Below, piece by piece: positions 1 through 11,459 of a DNA stretch of 64,000 nt. Source of the stretch: APNM01 sp040361335 (GTDB lineage: Bacteria; Pseudomonadota; Gammaproteobacteria; Nevskiales; Salinisphaeraceae); assembly GCF_040361335.1 (NCBI RefSeq), contig NZ_APNM01000003.1, positions 180,428 to 244,427 on the forward strand, given 5' to 3'. A program made the position numbers and the translations under genes. A model generated the notes under the pieces. It saw only the letters and a list, made by a program, of their open reading frames with translations, was not told the origin of the DNA and did not search any database. How positions within the stretch are numbered: the first letter of the stretch is position 1; each line of letters begins with the position of its first letter.

Positions 1-1
1 C

Positions 2-586
<585 letters not shown>

Positions 587-598
587 TCCACCGAGCCC

Positions 599-1057
599 GT
601 GGCCGCCCCCGAGGACCCGGCGGATCCCGCCGCCATCCGGGCACGGGCCGTGAAACTGCTGGCCCGTCGGGAGCATGCGCCGCGCGAATTGATCTCGAAG
701 CTCGCGCGGCGCGGCTTCGACGAAACGGCGGTCGCCGATGTCGCCGCCGAGCTGGAAGCCGAGAACCTGCTGTCCGAGCGTCGCTACGCGGAAAGCATGG
801 CCCGTAGCCGGGTCGAGCGGGGTCAGGGACCGCTGCGCATCCGGGCGGAACTTTCCGCCCGCGGCGTGGGCGAGGCCGCGATCGACGACGCCCTGGCGGA
901 ACTCGACGTCGATTGGGCCGCCCTGGCATCGACCGTGCGTCGCAAGCGGTTCGGTGCCGCCGTGCCGGACGATTTTCCCTCCAAGGCCAAGCAGATGCGC
1001 TTCCTGCAGCAGCGCGGTTTCGACGGCGGGACCATCCGCGCCGCCCTGGGGGACTAG
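599..1057 (+). CDS. recX: Regulatory protein RecX
   Basis: Small modulator that binds RecA filaments and limits their extension. The 152-residue product has the three-helix repeat character of the family: [23 protein letters not shown] near residues 15-40, a second block around [23 protein letters not shown], and a terminal [22 protein letters not shown]. The start is taken as GTG at 599, which follows the recA stop by 12 bases; no other start keeps the N-terminal helix. Length and position directly behind recA fit the family. It is probably co-transcribed with recA. Confidence 0.95.
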   Translation: MAAPEDPADPAAIRARAVKLLARREHAPRELISKLARRGFDETAVADVAAELEAENLLSERRYAESMARSRVERGQGPLRIRAELSARGVGEAAIDDALAELDVDWAALASTVRRKRFGAAVPDDFPSKAKQMRFLQQRGFDGGTIRAALGD

Positions 1058-1172
1058 GGCGGCACCCCCGTCGCGCCGGCCTACCTACCCGTTCGGTTAG
1101 TAGCGCGGGTGCCGTGCGCTTCGGTACCATTGTGCCTTTGCGCCACCGATTTTCGGGCATTGTGACACGGGC

Positions 1173-3806
<2,634 letters not shown>

Positions 3807-3834
3807 CGCGCCAGGGAGACCCGGCAGGAACCGT

Positions 3835-5106
3835 ATGGCCTTAATCGTTCAGAAGTACGGCGGATCGTCCGTCGGCAGTGTCGAGAAGATCCGCCGGATC
3901 GCCGACAAGATCAAGGGCTACCGCGACCGCGGCGACGATGTCGTGGTCGTGGTTTCCGCGATGGGCGGCGAGACCGATCGTCTGCAAGGACTGGCGGACG
4001 AGATCGGGCACACCTATCCGCGCGAGATGGACGTGCTGTTGTCGACCGGCGAGCAGGTCACCATCTCGCTGCTGTCGATGGCGCTGCGCAACGCCGGCGT
4101 GGATGCGCGCTCGTTCACCGGCTGGCAGGTGCCCATCCGTACCGACGCGGCCCACACCAAGGCCCGCATCCAGGAGATCGACGCCCAGCACCTGCGCGAC
4201 GAGCTGGGTGCCGGCCGCGTGGTGGTGGTCGCCGGCTTCCAGGGCGTGGACGAGAACGAGAACATCACGACACTCGGGCGCGGCGGGTCCGACACGACCG
4301 CCGTGGCCCTGGCGGCCGCGCTGAAGGCCGACGAGTGCCAGATATTCACCGACGTCGACGGGGTCTATACCACCGATCCGCGCGTGGTGTCCGGCGCCCG
4401 CCGACTCGAGAAGATCACCTTCGAGGAGATGCTGGAGATGGCCAGCCTGGGCTCGAAGGTGCTGCAAATCCGTGCCGTGGAGTTCGCCGGCAAATACGGC
4501 GTGCCGCTGCGGGTGCTGTCCACCTTCGAGGACGGACCCGGCACCCTGATCACCTTGGAGGAAGACGTGGAAGAGCCAATCGTATCCGGCATCGCCTTCA
4601 CCCAGGACGAAGCGCAGCTTACCGTGCTCGGCGTCCCGGACCGGCCGGGCATCGCCTATTCGCTGCTCGGACCGATCGGCGAGGCCAACATTGAAGTGGA
4701 CATGATCCTGCAGAACGTGTCCGGTGACTCGTCCAGCGATTACACGCTGACCGATTTCACGTTCACCGTGCACCGGCGCGACTACGAGCGGGCCAAGGAA
4801 CTGCTCGAGGAGGCCGCGACCACGCTGGGGGCGCGTGAGGTCGCCGGCAACACCAACATCGCCAAGGTGTCGCTCGTCGGCGTGGGCATGCGTTCCCACG
4901 CCAACGTCGCGTCCCGGATGTTCAAGGCGTTGTCGGAGGAGAACATCAACATCCGGATGATCTCGACCACCGAGATCAAGATTTCGATTGTGCTGGAGGC
5001 GAAGTACCTGGAACTTGCGGTGCGCGCCCTGCACGATGCCTTCGGGCTCGAGCAGGCGCCGGAGGAGGTCGACAGTGAGTTGACTCCCCGCAGCGAACAG
5101 GCCTAG
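3835..5106 (+). CDS. lysC: Aspartate kinase
   Basis: Phosphorylates aspartate, the first step to lysine, threonine, methionine and diaminopimelate. The start is ATG 3835, giving the canonical N-terminus MALIVQKYGGSSVGS; the frame is open further upstream but that overlaps the end of alaS. The 423-residue product has the amino-acid kinase domain (about residues 1-250, with FTDVDGVYTTDPR) and two C-terminal ACT domains (about 265-340 and 345-410) that carry feedback regulation by lysine/threonine in this family. Placement between alaS and csrA is the common gammaproteobacterial order. Confidence 0.97.
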   Translation: MALIVQKYGGSSVGSVEKIRRIADKIKGYRDRGDDVVVVVSAMGGETDRLQGLADEIGHTYPREMDVLLSTGEQVTISLLSMALRNAGVDARSFTGWQVPIRTDAAHTKARIQEIDAQHLRDELGAGRVVVVAGFQGVDENENITTLGRGGSDTTAVALAAALKADECQIFTDVDGVYTTDPRVVSGARRLEKITFEEMLEMASLGSKVLQIRAVEFAGKYGVPLRVLSTFEDGPGTLITLEEDVEEPIVSGIAFTQDEAQLTVLGVPDRPGIAYSLLGPIGEANIEVDMILQNVSGDSSSDYTLTDFTFTVHRRDYERAKELLEEAATTLGAREVAGNTNIAKVSLVGVGMRSHANVASRMFKALSEENINIRMISTTEIKISIVLEAKYLELAVRALHDAFGLEQAPEEVDSELTPRSEQA

Positions 5107-5195
5107 AGAAGATTGGGCGACTGGAAAGCCCGACCATGCCGGCAACGTATCGGCATTTGTATTGTCAACCGTGCTAGGAACAGCGGGAGGACCGC

Positions 5196-5405
5196 ATGCT
5201 TATTTTGACTCGTAGGATTGGAGAATCGGTCGTTATCGGGGACAAGATCTCCGTGACCGTGTTGGGCGTGAAAGGAAACCAGGTTCGTCTGGGCGTGAAT
5301 GCGCCGCGTGACGTTTCCGTTCACAGGGAAGAGATCTACGCCAAGATTCAGAGCGAGGGCGAAACCGCCGTCGACGAATCGGCGTCGGACCCCTCTTCCG
5401 GCTGA
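5196..5405 (+). CDS. csrA: Carbon storage regulator CsrA
   Basis: RNA-binding homodimer that blocks or stabilises translation of target mRNAs at GGA motifs. The 69-residue product begins [16 protein letters not shown], includes the [12 protein letters not shown] core and the VHREEIY segment with the RNA-contacting arginine, then a short acidic tail slightly longer than the usual 61-65 residues. A strong ribosome binding site GGGAGG lies at 5185-5190, seven bases before the ATG. It follows lysC by 89 bases. The promoter for the downstream tRNA-Ser begins within a few bases of its stop codon. Confidence 0.97.
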   Translation: MLILTRRIGESVVIGDKISVTVLGVKGNQVRLGVNAPRDVSVHREEIYAKIQSEGETAVDESASDPSSG

Positions 5406-5410
5406 CGGCC

Positions 5411-5439
5411 TTTACCTGGGCGGCCGCCGCCGCTATCCT
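5411..5439 (+). promoter_or_regulatory. Probable sigma-70 promoter of the tRNA-Ser/tRNA-Arg unit
   Basis: A TTTACC hexamer (5411-5416) and a TATCCT hexamer (5434-5439) are separated by 17 bases and followed by a GC-rich stretch (GCGCCCCCG) like the discriminators of stringently controlled stable-RNA promoters. The start of tRNA-Ser lies about 55 bases downstream. A GCCCCCGG/CCGGGGGC hairpin at 5444-5466 sits in the leader. Confidence 0.55.
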
Positions 5440-5496
5440 ATGCGCCCCCGGTGACGAGCCGGGGGCAACCTGCTCTCTCGCGGGCGAGTACAGACC

Positions 5497-5589
5497 GGAG
5501 AGGTGGCCGAGTGGCTGAAGGCGCTCCCCTGCTAAGGGAGTAAGGGGTTTATAGCCCCTTCGAGGGTTCGAATCCCTCCCTCTCCGCCA
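5497..5589 (+). tRNA. tRNA-Ser (anticodon GCU)
   Basis: A 93-nt class II tRNA. The acceptor stem GGAGAGG pairs with CCTCTCC before G-CCA; the anticodon stem CTCCC/GGGAG holds the loop CTGCTAA, so the anticodon is GCU, reading AGC/AGU. A long variable arm and the T-arm GAGGGTTCGAATCCCTC are present and CCA is encoded. tRNA-Arg follows 77 bases later, and a GACGTG-GCAT-CACGTC hairpin (5631-5646) lies in the spacer, possibly a processing signal. Confidence 0.97.
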
Positions 5590-5666
5590 CTCGGATACCG
5601 CTGGCCGGTAACGAGAGGGCAGGGCCGGATGACGTGGCATCACGTCGCCCAGGCAAAACCAGATAC

Positions 5667-5743
5667 GCGCCCGTAGCTCAGTTGGATAGAGCGCGTGGCT
5701 ACGAACCACGAGGTCGGGAGTTCGAATCTTCCCGGGCGCGCCA
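5667..5743 (+). tRNA. tRNA-Arg (anticodon ACG)
   Basis: A 77-nt tRNA. Acceptor GCGCCCG pairs with CGGGCGC before G-CCA; the anticodon stem CGTGG/CCACG carries loop CTACGAA, anticodon ACG (A34 expected to become inosine). D-arm AGCTCAGTTGGATAGAGC and T-loop GTTCGAATC are intact and CCA is encoded. No separate promoter is visible, so it is probably read from the tRNA-Ser promoter. The last 19 nt are copied twice more downstream (5917-5935 and 6160-6178). Confidence 0.97.
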
Positions 5744-5916
5744 AGCATCGAAAGGGGCCCATCGAGTGATGGGCCCTTTTTCGTGTCCGGGATCGTATTC
5801 GAACTCCCGACCCATCAAGGACACGGGAGTTCGATAAATCGCGCCAGGGACGGCGCGATTAACCGCGCGGCGCCGGCCGCGCGGGCCCGAAGGGCGAGCG
5901 ACAGGAAGTCGCGAGT
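5725..5916 (+). repeat. tRNA-echo repeat unit 1 (starts inside tRNA-Arg)
   Basis: The unit starts at the last 19 nt of tRNA-Arg (AATCTTCCCGGGCGCGCCA, 5725-5743), continues through the terminator, an inverted copy of the tRNA variable loop and T-arm (5797-5812, exact reverse complement of 5712-5727), a hairpin in which TCGAACTCCCG pairs with CGGGAGTTCGA, and a structured module GGCCCGAAGGGCGA (5884-5897) plus hairpin GCGAC-AGGAA-GTCGC (5898-5912) ending GAGT. Length 192 bp. The layout resembles the E. coli tyrT operon, whose distal repeats also carry the last 19 bp of the tRNA (rtT RNA); that comparison is from memory of the literature. Confidence 0.85.
5751..5781 (+). terminator. Rho-independent terminator after tRNA-Arg
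   Basis: Perfect 9-bp stem GGGCCCATC / GATGGGCCC (5755-5763 and 5768-5776) with loop GAGT and a run of five T. This is the first of three near-identical copies in the array behind tRNA-Arg. Confidence 0.85.
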
Positions 5917-6159
5917 AATCTTCCCGGGCGCGCCAAGTATCGAAAGGGGCCCATCGAGTGATGGCCCCTTTTTCGTGGCCGGGATCGTATTCGAACTCCC
6001 GACCCATCAAGGACACGGGAGTTTGATAAATCGCGCCATCCGGCGTTGCGTAGCTTGGCCTTGGCACCCAGCCAAGGCACGGCGCCACGCGCCTTGCCTG
6101 GCACGATTTTGGACTGCAACGCGACAGCGCGCTAAGTGCGGACAGCCCCCTATGCGAGT
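5917..6159 (+). repeat. tRNA-echo repeat unit 2 (243 bp)
   Basis: Begins with an exact copy of the 19-nt tRNA-Arg end (5917-5935), preceded by GCGAGT instead of the T-loop. The terminator copy, the inverted T-arm (5989-6004) and the TCGAACTCCCG/CGGGAGTTTGA hairpin follow almost unchanged. The second half differs from unit 1: it holds a longer, imperfectly palindromic stretch (about 6037-6150) with GGCCTTGGCACCCAGCCAAG-type pairing, and ends again with GCGAGT. No protein-coding potential is evident in either unit. Confidence 0.8.
5945..5975 (+). terminator. Second terminator copy, one-base bulge
   Basis: Repeat of the tRNA-Arg terminator with stem GGGGCCCATC / GATGGCCCC (one unpaired C), loop GAGT and TTTTT. 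Confidence 0.7.
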
Positions 6160-6220
6160 AATCTTCCCGGGCGCGCCAAGCATCGAAAGGGGCCCATCGA
6201 GTGATGGGCCCGTTTTCGTG
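6160..6220 (+). repeat. tRNA-echo repeat unit 3 (partial, with terminator)
   Basis: Third exact copy of the 19-nt tRNA-Arg end (6160-6178) followed by the terminator stem GGGCCCATC-GAGT-GATGGGCCC and GTTTT. The array stops here, ten bases before the 3' end of the convergent sensor gene, so this copy probably terminates from the left side. Confidence 0.8.
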
Positions 6221-6230
6221 TCCGTCACCG

Positions 6231-7661
6231 TCAATGATGGACGGTCCCGGGGCGGGCGGCGATCCGCGTGAGAATCCGTTCGGCGTGGTTCTGGCGGCTG
6301 GAATCCGAGAGCAGCAACAGGGCCAGGGCGAGACTGTAGATCACGCCCGCCGCGGCCGTGACCAACGCGTGTGCCATCCAGTCGCCGCTGTAGCTGGAGG
6401 GCAGGCCGGCGACCTCCAGGTGCCAGGTGTGCCCGTGCAGTTCGATATTCCCCTGCCACAGGAACGGATCCGGCCGTTGGCCGGGTGTCTGCCGGAGCAG
6501 CCGGACGGTCCGTCCCGGCCCGCCGTTCGTGCGTAGCGTCACGTTCAGCATGCCGGCCGTCTCGGGCGGCAGGGCGTCCGTGGAGATGCGGGAAAGGTCG
6601 AGCGCCGCCAGCAGGCGTCCGTCGGTCCCGTCCCGCCCGACCGCCGTCGCGAGCAGCGCAGCGGTATCGCCGTCCGTCCCGGCGGGCAGGTAGAGGCGCC
6701 GGTCGCCGGGCGCGGGCCGTTCCGGGAGCAGGTAGCCGGACAGGTCCGGAACGGCGTCGTCGGCGGGCAGCCGGTAGCCCGTTTCCGCGCTGTCGGCGGG
6801 CTGCCAGGCGACCCACCTCAGGTTCGATTCCGGGCCGATCTGGCGCGAGGCGATGCGCTCGAATTCGGCCCGCGTGACATGCTCCGATCCCTCGAACAGG
6901 CTCGCCAGAAGGTCCAGGGTCCGGCTGCCGTGACCGATGTCGGATTCCAGTTGCGACGCGATATCGGCACCGGTGTGACGGAACTCGGCGTCATGCCGCT
7001 GGGACAGCAGGAACGACGTGCCGACCTGCGCGATGACCACGGGGGCGCAGGCCAGCACCAGCGGCAGACCGACGGAGGTCAGACGGGGCCGCCAGATTTT
7101 CCTGGGTTCGCCGACCAGGCAAAGACCGAGCAGGCCGAACAGGATGGCGCCGACCGTGTCGCCCAGCCACCAGGTGAACCAGTGCACGCCGATCGGTTCA
7201 CGACCGAACGCGCCGTTGCCGTACAGGGCCACGGTCGCCACCGAGGCGGCGATCAGGCTGGCGACCGGGCCCGACAGCGTCAGGAACCGCACGATCGCCC
7301 TCGGCGTGCGTAGCTCGACGGGCCGGCCCACGAACCGAGTGACGAGCCAGGCCGCGACGGCCGCCTGAAGCGTGGAGCCGGCGCCGATCAGGGCGGCGAG
7401 CCCGAGGCTCGTGCCGACCTGGGGTGTCGCGAGCGTATCGGCCAGAAACCCGAAATTGAGCACGGCCGCGCCCAGGAAGATGCCGGGCAGGTAGCGGTAG
7501 CCGCCGCAAAGCACGGCGACCAGGGCGATACCGGCGGGTGGCCAGATACCGGTGGCATAGCTCGGCTCGGGGGCGAGCATGATGCTGAGGCGGCCCATGG
7601 TCCAGTAGAGCAGGGCGAGCCAGAGATTGATCTTGAGGCGTCGTGCGAGGTTGAAAAGCAT
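6231..7661 (-). CDS. MASE1-CHASE membrane sensor without output domain
   Basis: A 476-residue integral membrane protein. The start MLFNLARRLKINLWLAL (7661) was chosen because the hydrophobic MASE1 region begins there; the frame is open 48 codons further but those are basic/cysteine-rich and not family-like. Residues 1-200 form a multi-helix MASE1 domain (WPPAGIALVAVLCGGYRYLP and WFTWWLGDTVGAILFG motifs). A periplasmic CHASE domain follows (about 215-400: HDAEFRHTGADIASQLESDI, LASLFEGSEHVTRAEFERIA, LRWVAWQP), then a last membrane helix near 430-455. The protein ends 20-odd residues later, exactly where such sensors normally continue into a histidine kinase or GGDEF domain. It either signals through a partner, possibly the divergent cyclic-di-GMP protein, or is a truncated relic. 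Confidence 0.8.
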   Translation of the reverse strand: MLFNLARRLKINLWLALLYWTMGRLSIMLAPEPSYATGIWPPAGIALVAVLCGGYRYLPGIFLGAAVLNFGFLADTLATPQVGTSLGLAALIGAGSTLQAAVAAWLVTRFVGRPVELRTPRAIVRFLTLSGPVASLIAASVATVALYGNGAFGREPIGVHWFTWWLGDTVGAILFGLLGLCLVGEPRKIWRPRLTSVGLPLVLACAPVVIAQVGTSFLLSQRHDAEFRHTGADIASQLESDIGHGSRTLDLLASLFEGSEHVTRAEFERIASRQIGPESNLRWVAWQPADSAETGYRLPADDAVPDLSGYLLPERPAPGDRRLYLPAGTDGDTAALLATAVGRDGTDGRLLAALDLSRISTDALPPETAGMLNVTLRTNGGPGRTVRLLRQTPGQRPDPFLWQGNIELHGHTWHLEVAGLPSSYSGDWMAHALVTAAAGVIYSLALALLLLSDSSRQNHAERILTRIAARPGTVHH

Positions 7662-7951
7662 GGTGACACTGCGATGGGAATGGCCGCATGGCGCGGATCG
7701 TCGATATTGTCGATAGGCCGGGCACAACTGGCCCCGGATCCGACACGGAACGCCGGCCTTCGAACCGGCGTCATTCGAGGGTCTGCAACCGCAAACGGGC
7801 ATCATGGTCCGTGTTACCGGTCCGCACGCCCGTTCTCACGCGGCAAGCGAATCGACAATGCCGGTATCGGCCGTTACTCCGGTTGGTTGAGGCCGTATTT
7901 TCCCGGGCTCAAGAAACGGCATGCGTCGGCCGATAACAGGAAGTCGCAGCA
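7662..7951. other. Divergent intergenic region between sensor and GGDEF-EAL gene
   Basis: 290 bp without a convincing gene. It holds a 7-bp hairpin ACGCCGG-CCTTCGAA-CCGGCGT (7750-7771). The ribosome binding site AGGAAG of the rightward gene lies just before 7952. No clear promoter hexamers could be assigned. Confidence 0.5.
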
Positions 7952-10885
7952 ATGCCGGTGCCGGCCTCCTTCATGCGTTCGAATCCCGTTCAAGGCTCCA
8001 GTGCGTGCTCCACCGGCGGCTCCGGTGGTTCGGAGCGAGGCGCCGGTGATGACGAGAGCTGGTGGCGCCACGCCGTCGAGGCCGGCGGCCTCGGCGTATG
8101 GGACTGGCACGTGCCGAGCGGGCGTGTCCGGTTCTCGCGGGAATGGAAAGCGATGCTCGGCTATGCCGACCATGAGATCGGCGATTCCCTGGAGGAATGG
8201 TGCAGCCGTATCCACCCCGAGGACAGGGGGCGCTGCGAGACCGATCTCCAGGCCCATCTCGACGGCATCACGGAAAGCTATGTCAACGAGCACCGCATGC
8301 GCCGCAAGGACGGCGACTGGATGTGGATCCTCGACCGCGGCCGCGTGATCGAACGAGACACCGACGGCCGGCCCCTGCGCATGATCGGCACACATGTCGC
8401 CATCGACGAGCGCAAACGCGTGGAAGCGGAGCGCGACAGCGGCGAGCGCCGGTTCCGTGCGATCTTCGAGACCATGTTCCAGTTCACCGGCCTGATGGAG
8501 CCGGACGGTACCCTGATCGAGGCCAATCGGGCCGCCCTGGCGTTTGCCGGGATCGAGCGGGACGAGGCCGTCGGGCTCAAGGTCTGGGACTGCCCCTGGT
8601 TCCGGTACGACACCTCGATCCAGAACGACCTGCGCACCGCGGTGACGCGGGCCGCGGCGGGCGGTTTCGTGCGTTATCAGATACCGATCCGCGGTGCCGA
8701 CGACCGCGAGCTGATCATCGACTTCTCGCTGATGCCGGCCTACGACGAGGCTGGGGATCTGCTCTACCTGGTGCCCGAGGGGCGCGACATCAGCGAGACC
8801 ATCGCGGCCCAGGAGGCGTTGCGGGAGAGCGAGCGGCGCTTTGCGCTGACATTCAGCCAGGCGCCCATCGGCCTCGCCCTGGTGGCGACGGACGGCACCT
8901 GGCTCTCCGTGAACCGCGAAATCTGCGAGATCGTGGGCTACGGCGAAGATGAGTTGCTGGCGGGGCGTTTCCAGGACATCACCCATCCCGACGACCTGGA
9001 AACCGACCTGGACCACGTCCGGGATCTGCTCGCCGGCCGCCGCGACGTCTATCGCATGGAAAAGCGCTACCTGCACAAGCAGGGACACGTCGTGCCCGTG
9101 CAACTGGATGTCGCGCTGCTGCGCGACAGTGCCGGTAAGCCGGTGCACTTCATCGCCCAGATTCAGGACATCAGTCAGCGGCGCGCGCACGAGGCGGCCC
9201 TGTTCGAGGCCAAGGAACTCGCCCAGGTGACCCTCAACTCGATCGGCGAGGGGGTGATCCGGGTGGACGGGGACGGGCTCGTGACCCTGGTCAATCCCTC
9301 GGCCTGCGAGCTTATCGGTTCGCGGGAAGAAGACCTGCTCGGCCGGCCGTTCGACGAGGCGGTGGGGCTCTACGATCCCGACCGCGACGAGCGGCTCGAG
9401 GACCCGGTCGGGCACGTGCTGCGATCCGGAACGCGCTCCTCCGTGCCGGTGTTCACGCGACTGCGGCGCCGGGACGGACGCTTGCTGCCGATCTCCGACT
9501 CCGTATCGCCGGTGCGCGGCAGCGACGGCTCGGTGATGGGCGCGGTATTCGTCTTCCAGGATGTCAGCGAGATCCAGGCCATGGCCGCCGAGCTGGAGTA
9601 CCTGGCCCGCCACGACACGCTGACGTCCCTGCCCAACCGGCGTGCTTTCGACGAGACCCTGGAGGCCTACTGGCGGGATGCGCGCGCGGGCCGGCGTGGC
9701 GCCTATCTGCTGTACCTCGACCTGGATCAGTTCAAGGCCATCAACGACACCTGCGGCCACGCCGCCGGCGACACGCTCCTGTGTGAGCTGGCCGCGCTGC
9801 TCAAGTCGGAGCTGCGGGGCGACGACTTCCTGGCCCGTATCGGCGGCGACGAGTTCGCCGCCATCGTCGAGACCGGCGATCCCGAGATCGCGGACCTGGT
9901 GGCCCGCAAGCTGATCCGCGTGATCACCGACCACGAGTTCTCCCACCAGGGGCGTATCTTCGGTGTCGGCCTCAGCGTGGGCATCACGCCGGTGGACGCG
10001 CATGCGGAACGCCATTCCGATCTCCTGGCCCAGGCCGACACGGCGCTGTATGCCGCCAAGGAGTCCGGCCGCGGCTGCCATCGCAGCTTCCGCAGCGGCG
10101 ACGAATCGATCCAGCAGGTACGGACCAGCCTGGATGTCGGCCAGCGGGTGAAGTTCGCACTGGATCACGACGCCTTTTCTCTGTTCCTGCAGCGCATCGT
10201 GGATGCCGCCGCCGACACCCGCGGCTACGAGGTCCTCCTGCGTCTCGACGACGACGACGGCGGTTACGTCACGCCCGACGTGTTCCTGCCGGCGGCGCGC
10301 AAGCTGGGCCTCCTGGGACGCATCGACTACTGGACCGTGGCCTCGGCCCTGGCCTTGATACAGCGCCTGCGCCGCGACGGCCTGTGGCCGACGGACGCCT
10401 TCCTGTCCATCAACCTCAGTGCCTGGAACCTGCGCGACGCCGAATTCATGGACCGGTTGCTGCAGCTCGTGGACGACCATGAGGTCCCGGGCGGGCTGGT
10501 CCGGTTCGAGATCACCGAGACCGAGGAGCTGGGCGATGTCGCCCACCCGGAGTTGATCGGGGAACTGCGGGCCCGCGGCTACAAGGTCTGGGTGGACGAC
10601 TTCGGCACCGGCTACAACTCCTGGGACCTGCTCAAACGCTTCGAGGTGGACGGCGTCAAGGTCGACGGCAGCTTCATCCGCGACCTGGATCGCGACCCGG
10701 TGGGCGGCGTGATGGTGTCCGCGATCATCGAGCTGGGCCGGGAGAAGAACTGGGAGATCGTGGCCGAAGGCATCGAGAACACGGCGACGGTGGCCGATCT
10801 CGCGCGCCAGGGCGTGCCGTTGTTCCAGGGGTTCGCATTCCATCGACCGGAGTTGGCCGACCGCGCCCTGGCCGATCGCGCCTGA
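7952..10885 (+). CDS. Multi-PAS diguanylate cyclase/phosphodiesterase (GGDEF-EAL)
   Basis: Cytoplasmic cyclic-di-GMP turnover protein of 977 residues with no membrane helix. Four PAS/PAC modules occupy about residues 30-540 (for example EAGGLGVWDWHVPSGRVRFS and LTFSQAPIGLALVATDGTWL). The GGDEF domain (about 545-705) has an intact RIGGDEF site near residue 630 and LYLDLDQFKAINDTCGHAAGD. The EAL domain (about 725-970) has YEVLLRL near residue 759 in place of the EAL triplet but keeps the catalytic-type residues NLSAWNLRD, EITETEEL, VDDFGTGYNS, KVDGSFI and VAEGIE. Both activities are therefore possible. The start at 7952 follows AGGAAG at good spacing; 7973 is an alternative. It is divergent from the orphan MASE1-CHASE sensor. 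Confidence 0.92.
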   Translation: MPVPASFMRSNPVQGSSACSTGGSGGSERGAGDDESWWRHAVEAGGLGVWDWHVPSGRVRFSREWKAMLGYADHEIGDSLEEWCSRIHPEDRGRCETDLQAHLDGITESYVNEHRMRRKDGDWMWILDRGRVIERDTDGRPLRMIGTHVAIDERKRVEAERDSGERRFRAIFETMFQFTGLMEPDGTLIEANRAALAFAGIERDEAVGLKVWDCPWFRYDTSIQNDLRTAVTRAAAGGFVRYQIPIRGADDRELIIDFSLMPAYDEAGDLLYLVPEGRDISETIAAQEALRESERRFALTFSQAPIGLALVATDGTWLSVNREICEIVGYGEDELLAGRFQDITHPDDLETDLDHVRDLLAGRRDVYRMEKRYLHKQGHVVPVQLDVALLRDSAGKPVHFIAQIQDISQRRAHEAALFEAKELAQVTLNSIGEGVIRVDGDGLVTLVNPSACELIGSREEDLLGRPFDEAVGLYDPDRDERLEDPVGHVLRSGTRSSVPVFTRLRRRDGRLLPISDSVSPVRGSDGSVMGAVFVFQDVSEIQAMAAELEYLARHDTLTSLPNRRAFDETLEAYWRDARAGRRGAYLLYLDLDQFKAINDTCGHAAGDTLLCELAALLKSELRGDDFLARIGGDEFAAIVETGDPEIADLVARKLIRVITDHEFSHQGRIFGVGLSVGITPVDAHAERHSDLLAQADTALYAAKESGRGCHRSFRSGDESIQQVRTSLDVGQRVKFALDHDAFSLFLQRIVDAAADTRGYEVLLRLDDDDGGYVTPDVFLPAARKLGLLGRIDYWTVASALALIQRLRRDGLWPTDAFLSINLSAWNLRDAEFMDRLLQLVDDHEVPGGLVRFEITETEELGDVAHPELIGELRARGYKVWVDDFGTGYNSWDLLKRFEVDGVKVDGSFIRDLDRDPVGGVMVSAIIELGREKNWEIVAEGIENTATVADLARQGVPLFQGFAFHRPELADRALADRA

Positions 10886-10922
10886 CGTGTCCCGCGCCGC
10901 CGGGGATGCGATACTTCGCACC

Positions 10923-11456
10923 ATGCCGACCCCGGATACCGATCCCCGCGAACGGGCGCGGCGCGAGGTCGCCCGCTGGGCCGCGCTGGCGCGCCGGCTC
11001 TATCCCCGCCTGCGGTTGCCGGAGCCCGAGGTCCGGTTCGATCTGCGCGGGCAGGGCGCCGGTCAGGCGCGGATACAGCCGCGCGGCAGTCGGCGCCGGC
11101 CCGACATCATCCGACTGAACCCGGCCTTGCTCGCCGGCCACCCGCGGGAAATGCTGGAAGAGACGGTGCCGCACGAGATCGCGCACCTGGTGGTCGCCCG
11201 TCGCCACGGCCGCCGGGCCGCGCCTCACGGTCCGGAATGGCGTGCGGTGATGGCCGATTTCGGCGTGCCCGCGCGCGCCTGCCATACGCTGCCGGCCGAG
11301 CCCAGCCGCCGCCTGCGCCGCTACCGCTACCGCTGCGCCTGCCCGGAGGGCGTGGAACTGACCAGCATCCGCCACAACCGCGCCCGGCGCGGCACCCGCT
11401 ACCTCTGCCGGCGCTGCGGCGAGACCCTGCGGCGGAGCAGGGACGAGACGGTTTGA
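10923..11456 (+). CDS. SprT-like zinc metalloprotease family protein
   Basis: A 177-residue cytoplasmic protein of the SprT family. The HEIAH zinc motif with a downstream third ligand region (MLEETVPHEIAHLVVARRHG, HGPEWRAVMADFG) is present, followed by a C-terminal zinc-ribbon-like segment with four cysteines (CAC near the middle and CRRCGE at the end). Substrates are unknown in bacteria; the eukaryotic relative Spartan degrades DNA-protein crosslinks. Start ATG 10923 is preferred; a GTG at 10887 in the same frame adds 12 residues and directly follows the upstream stop codon. The stop codon is three bases from an inverted-repeat arm beginning at 11460. Confidence 0.85.
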   Translation: MPTPDTDPRERARREVARWAALARRLYPRLRLPEPEVRFDLRGQGAGQARIQPRGSRRRPDIIRLNPALLAGHPREMLEETVPHEIAHLVVARRHGRRAAPHGPEWRAVMADFGVPARACHTLPAEPSRRLRRYRYRCACPEGVELTSIRHNRARRGTRYLCRRCGETLRRSRDETV

Positions 11457-11459
11457 ATG

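Noticed and set aside
5107..5195. csrA promoter
   Set aside because: TTGTAT and TTGTCA hexamers are present but none has a -10 partner at 16-18 bp; not annotated.
5725..6220. att sites of an integrated island at tRNA-Arg
   Set aside because: Copies of the tRNA end are typical of att sites, but three copies occur within 500 bp, each with a terminator, and no integrase or foreign genes lie between them.
5783..6271. Open frame of 162 codons across the tRNA-Arg repeats
   Set aside because: It consists of repeated, repeat-encoded segments (for example FELPTHQGHG twice) with no start signal.
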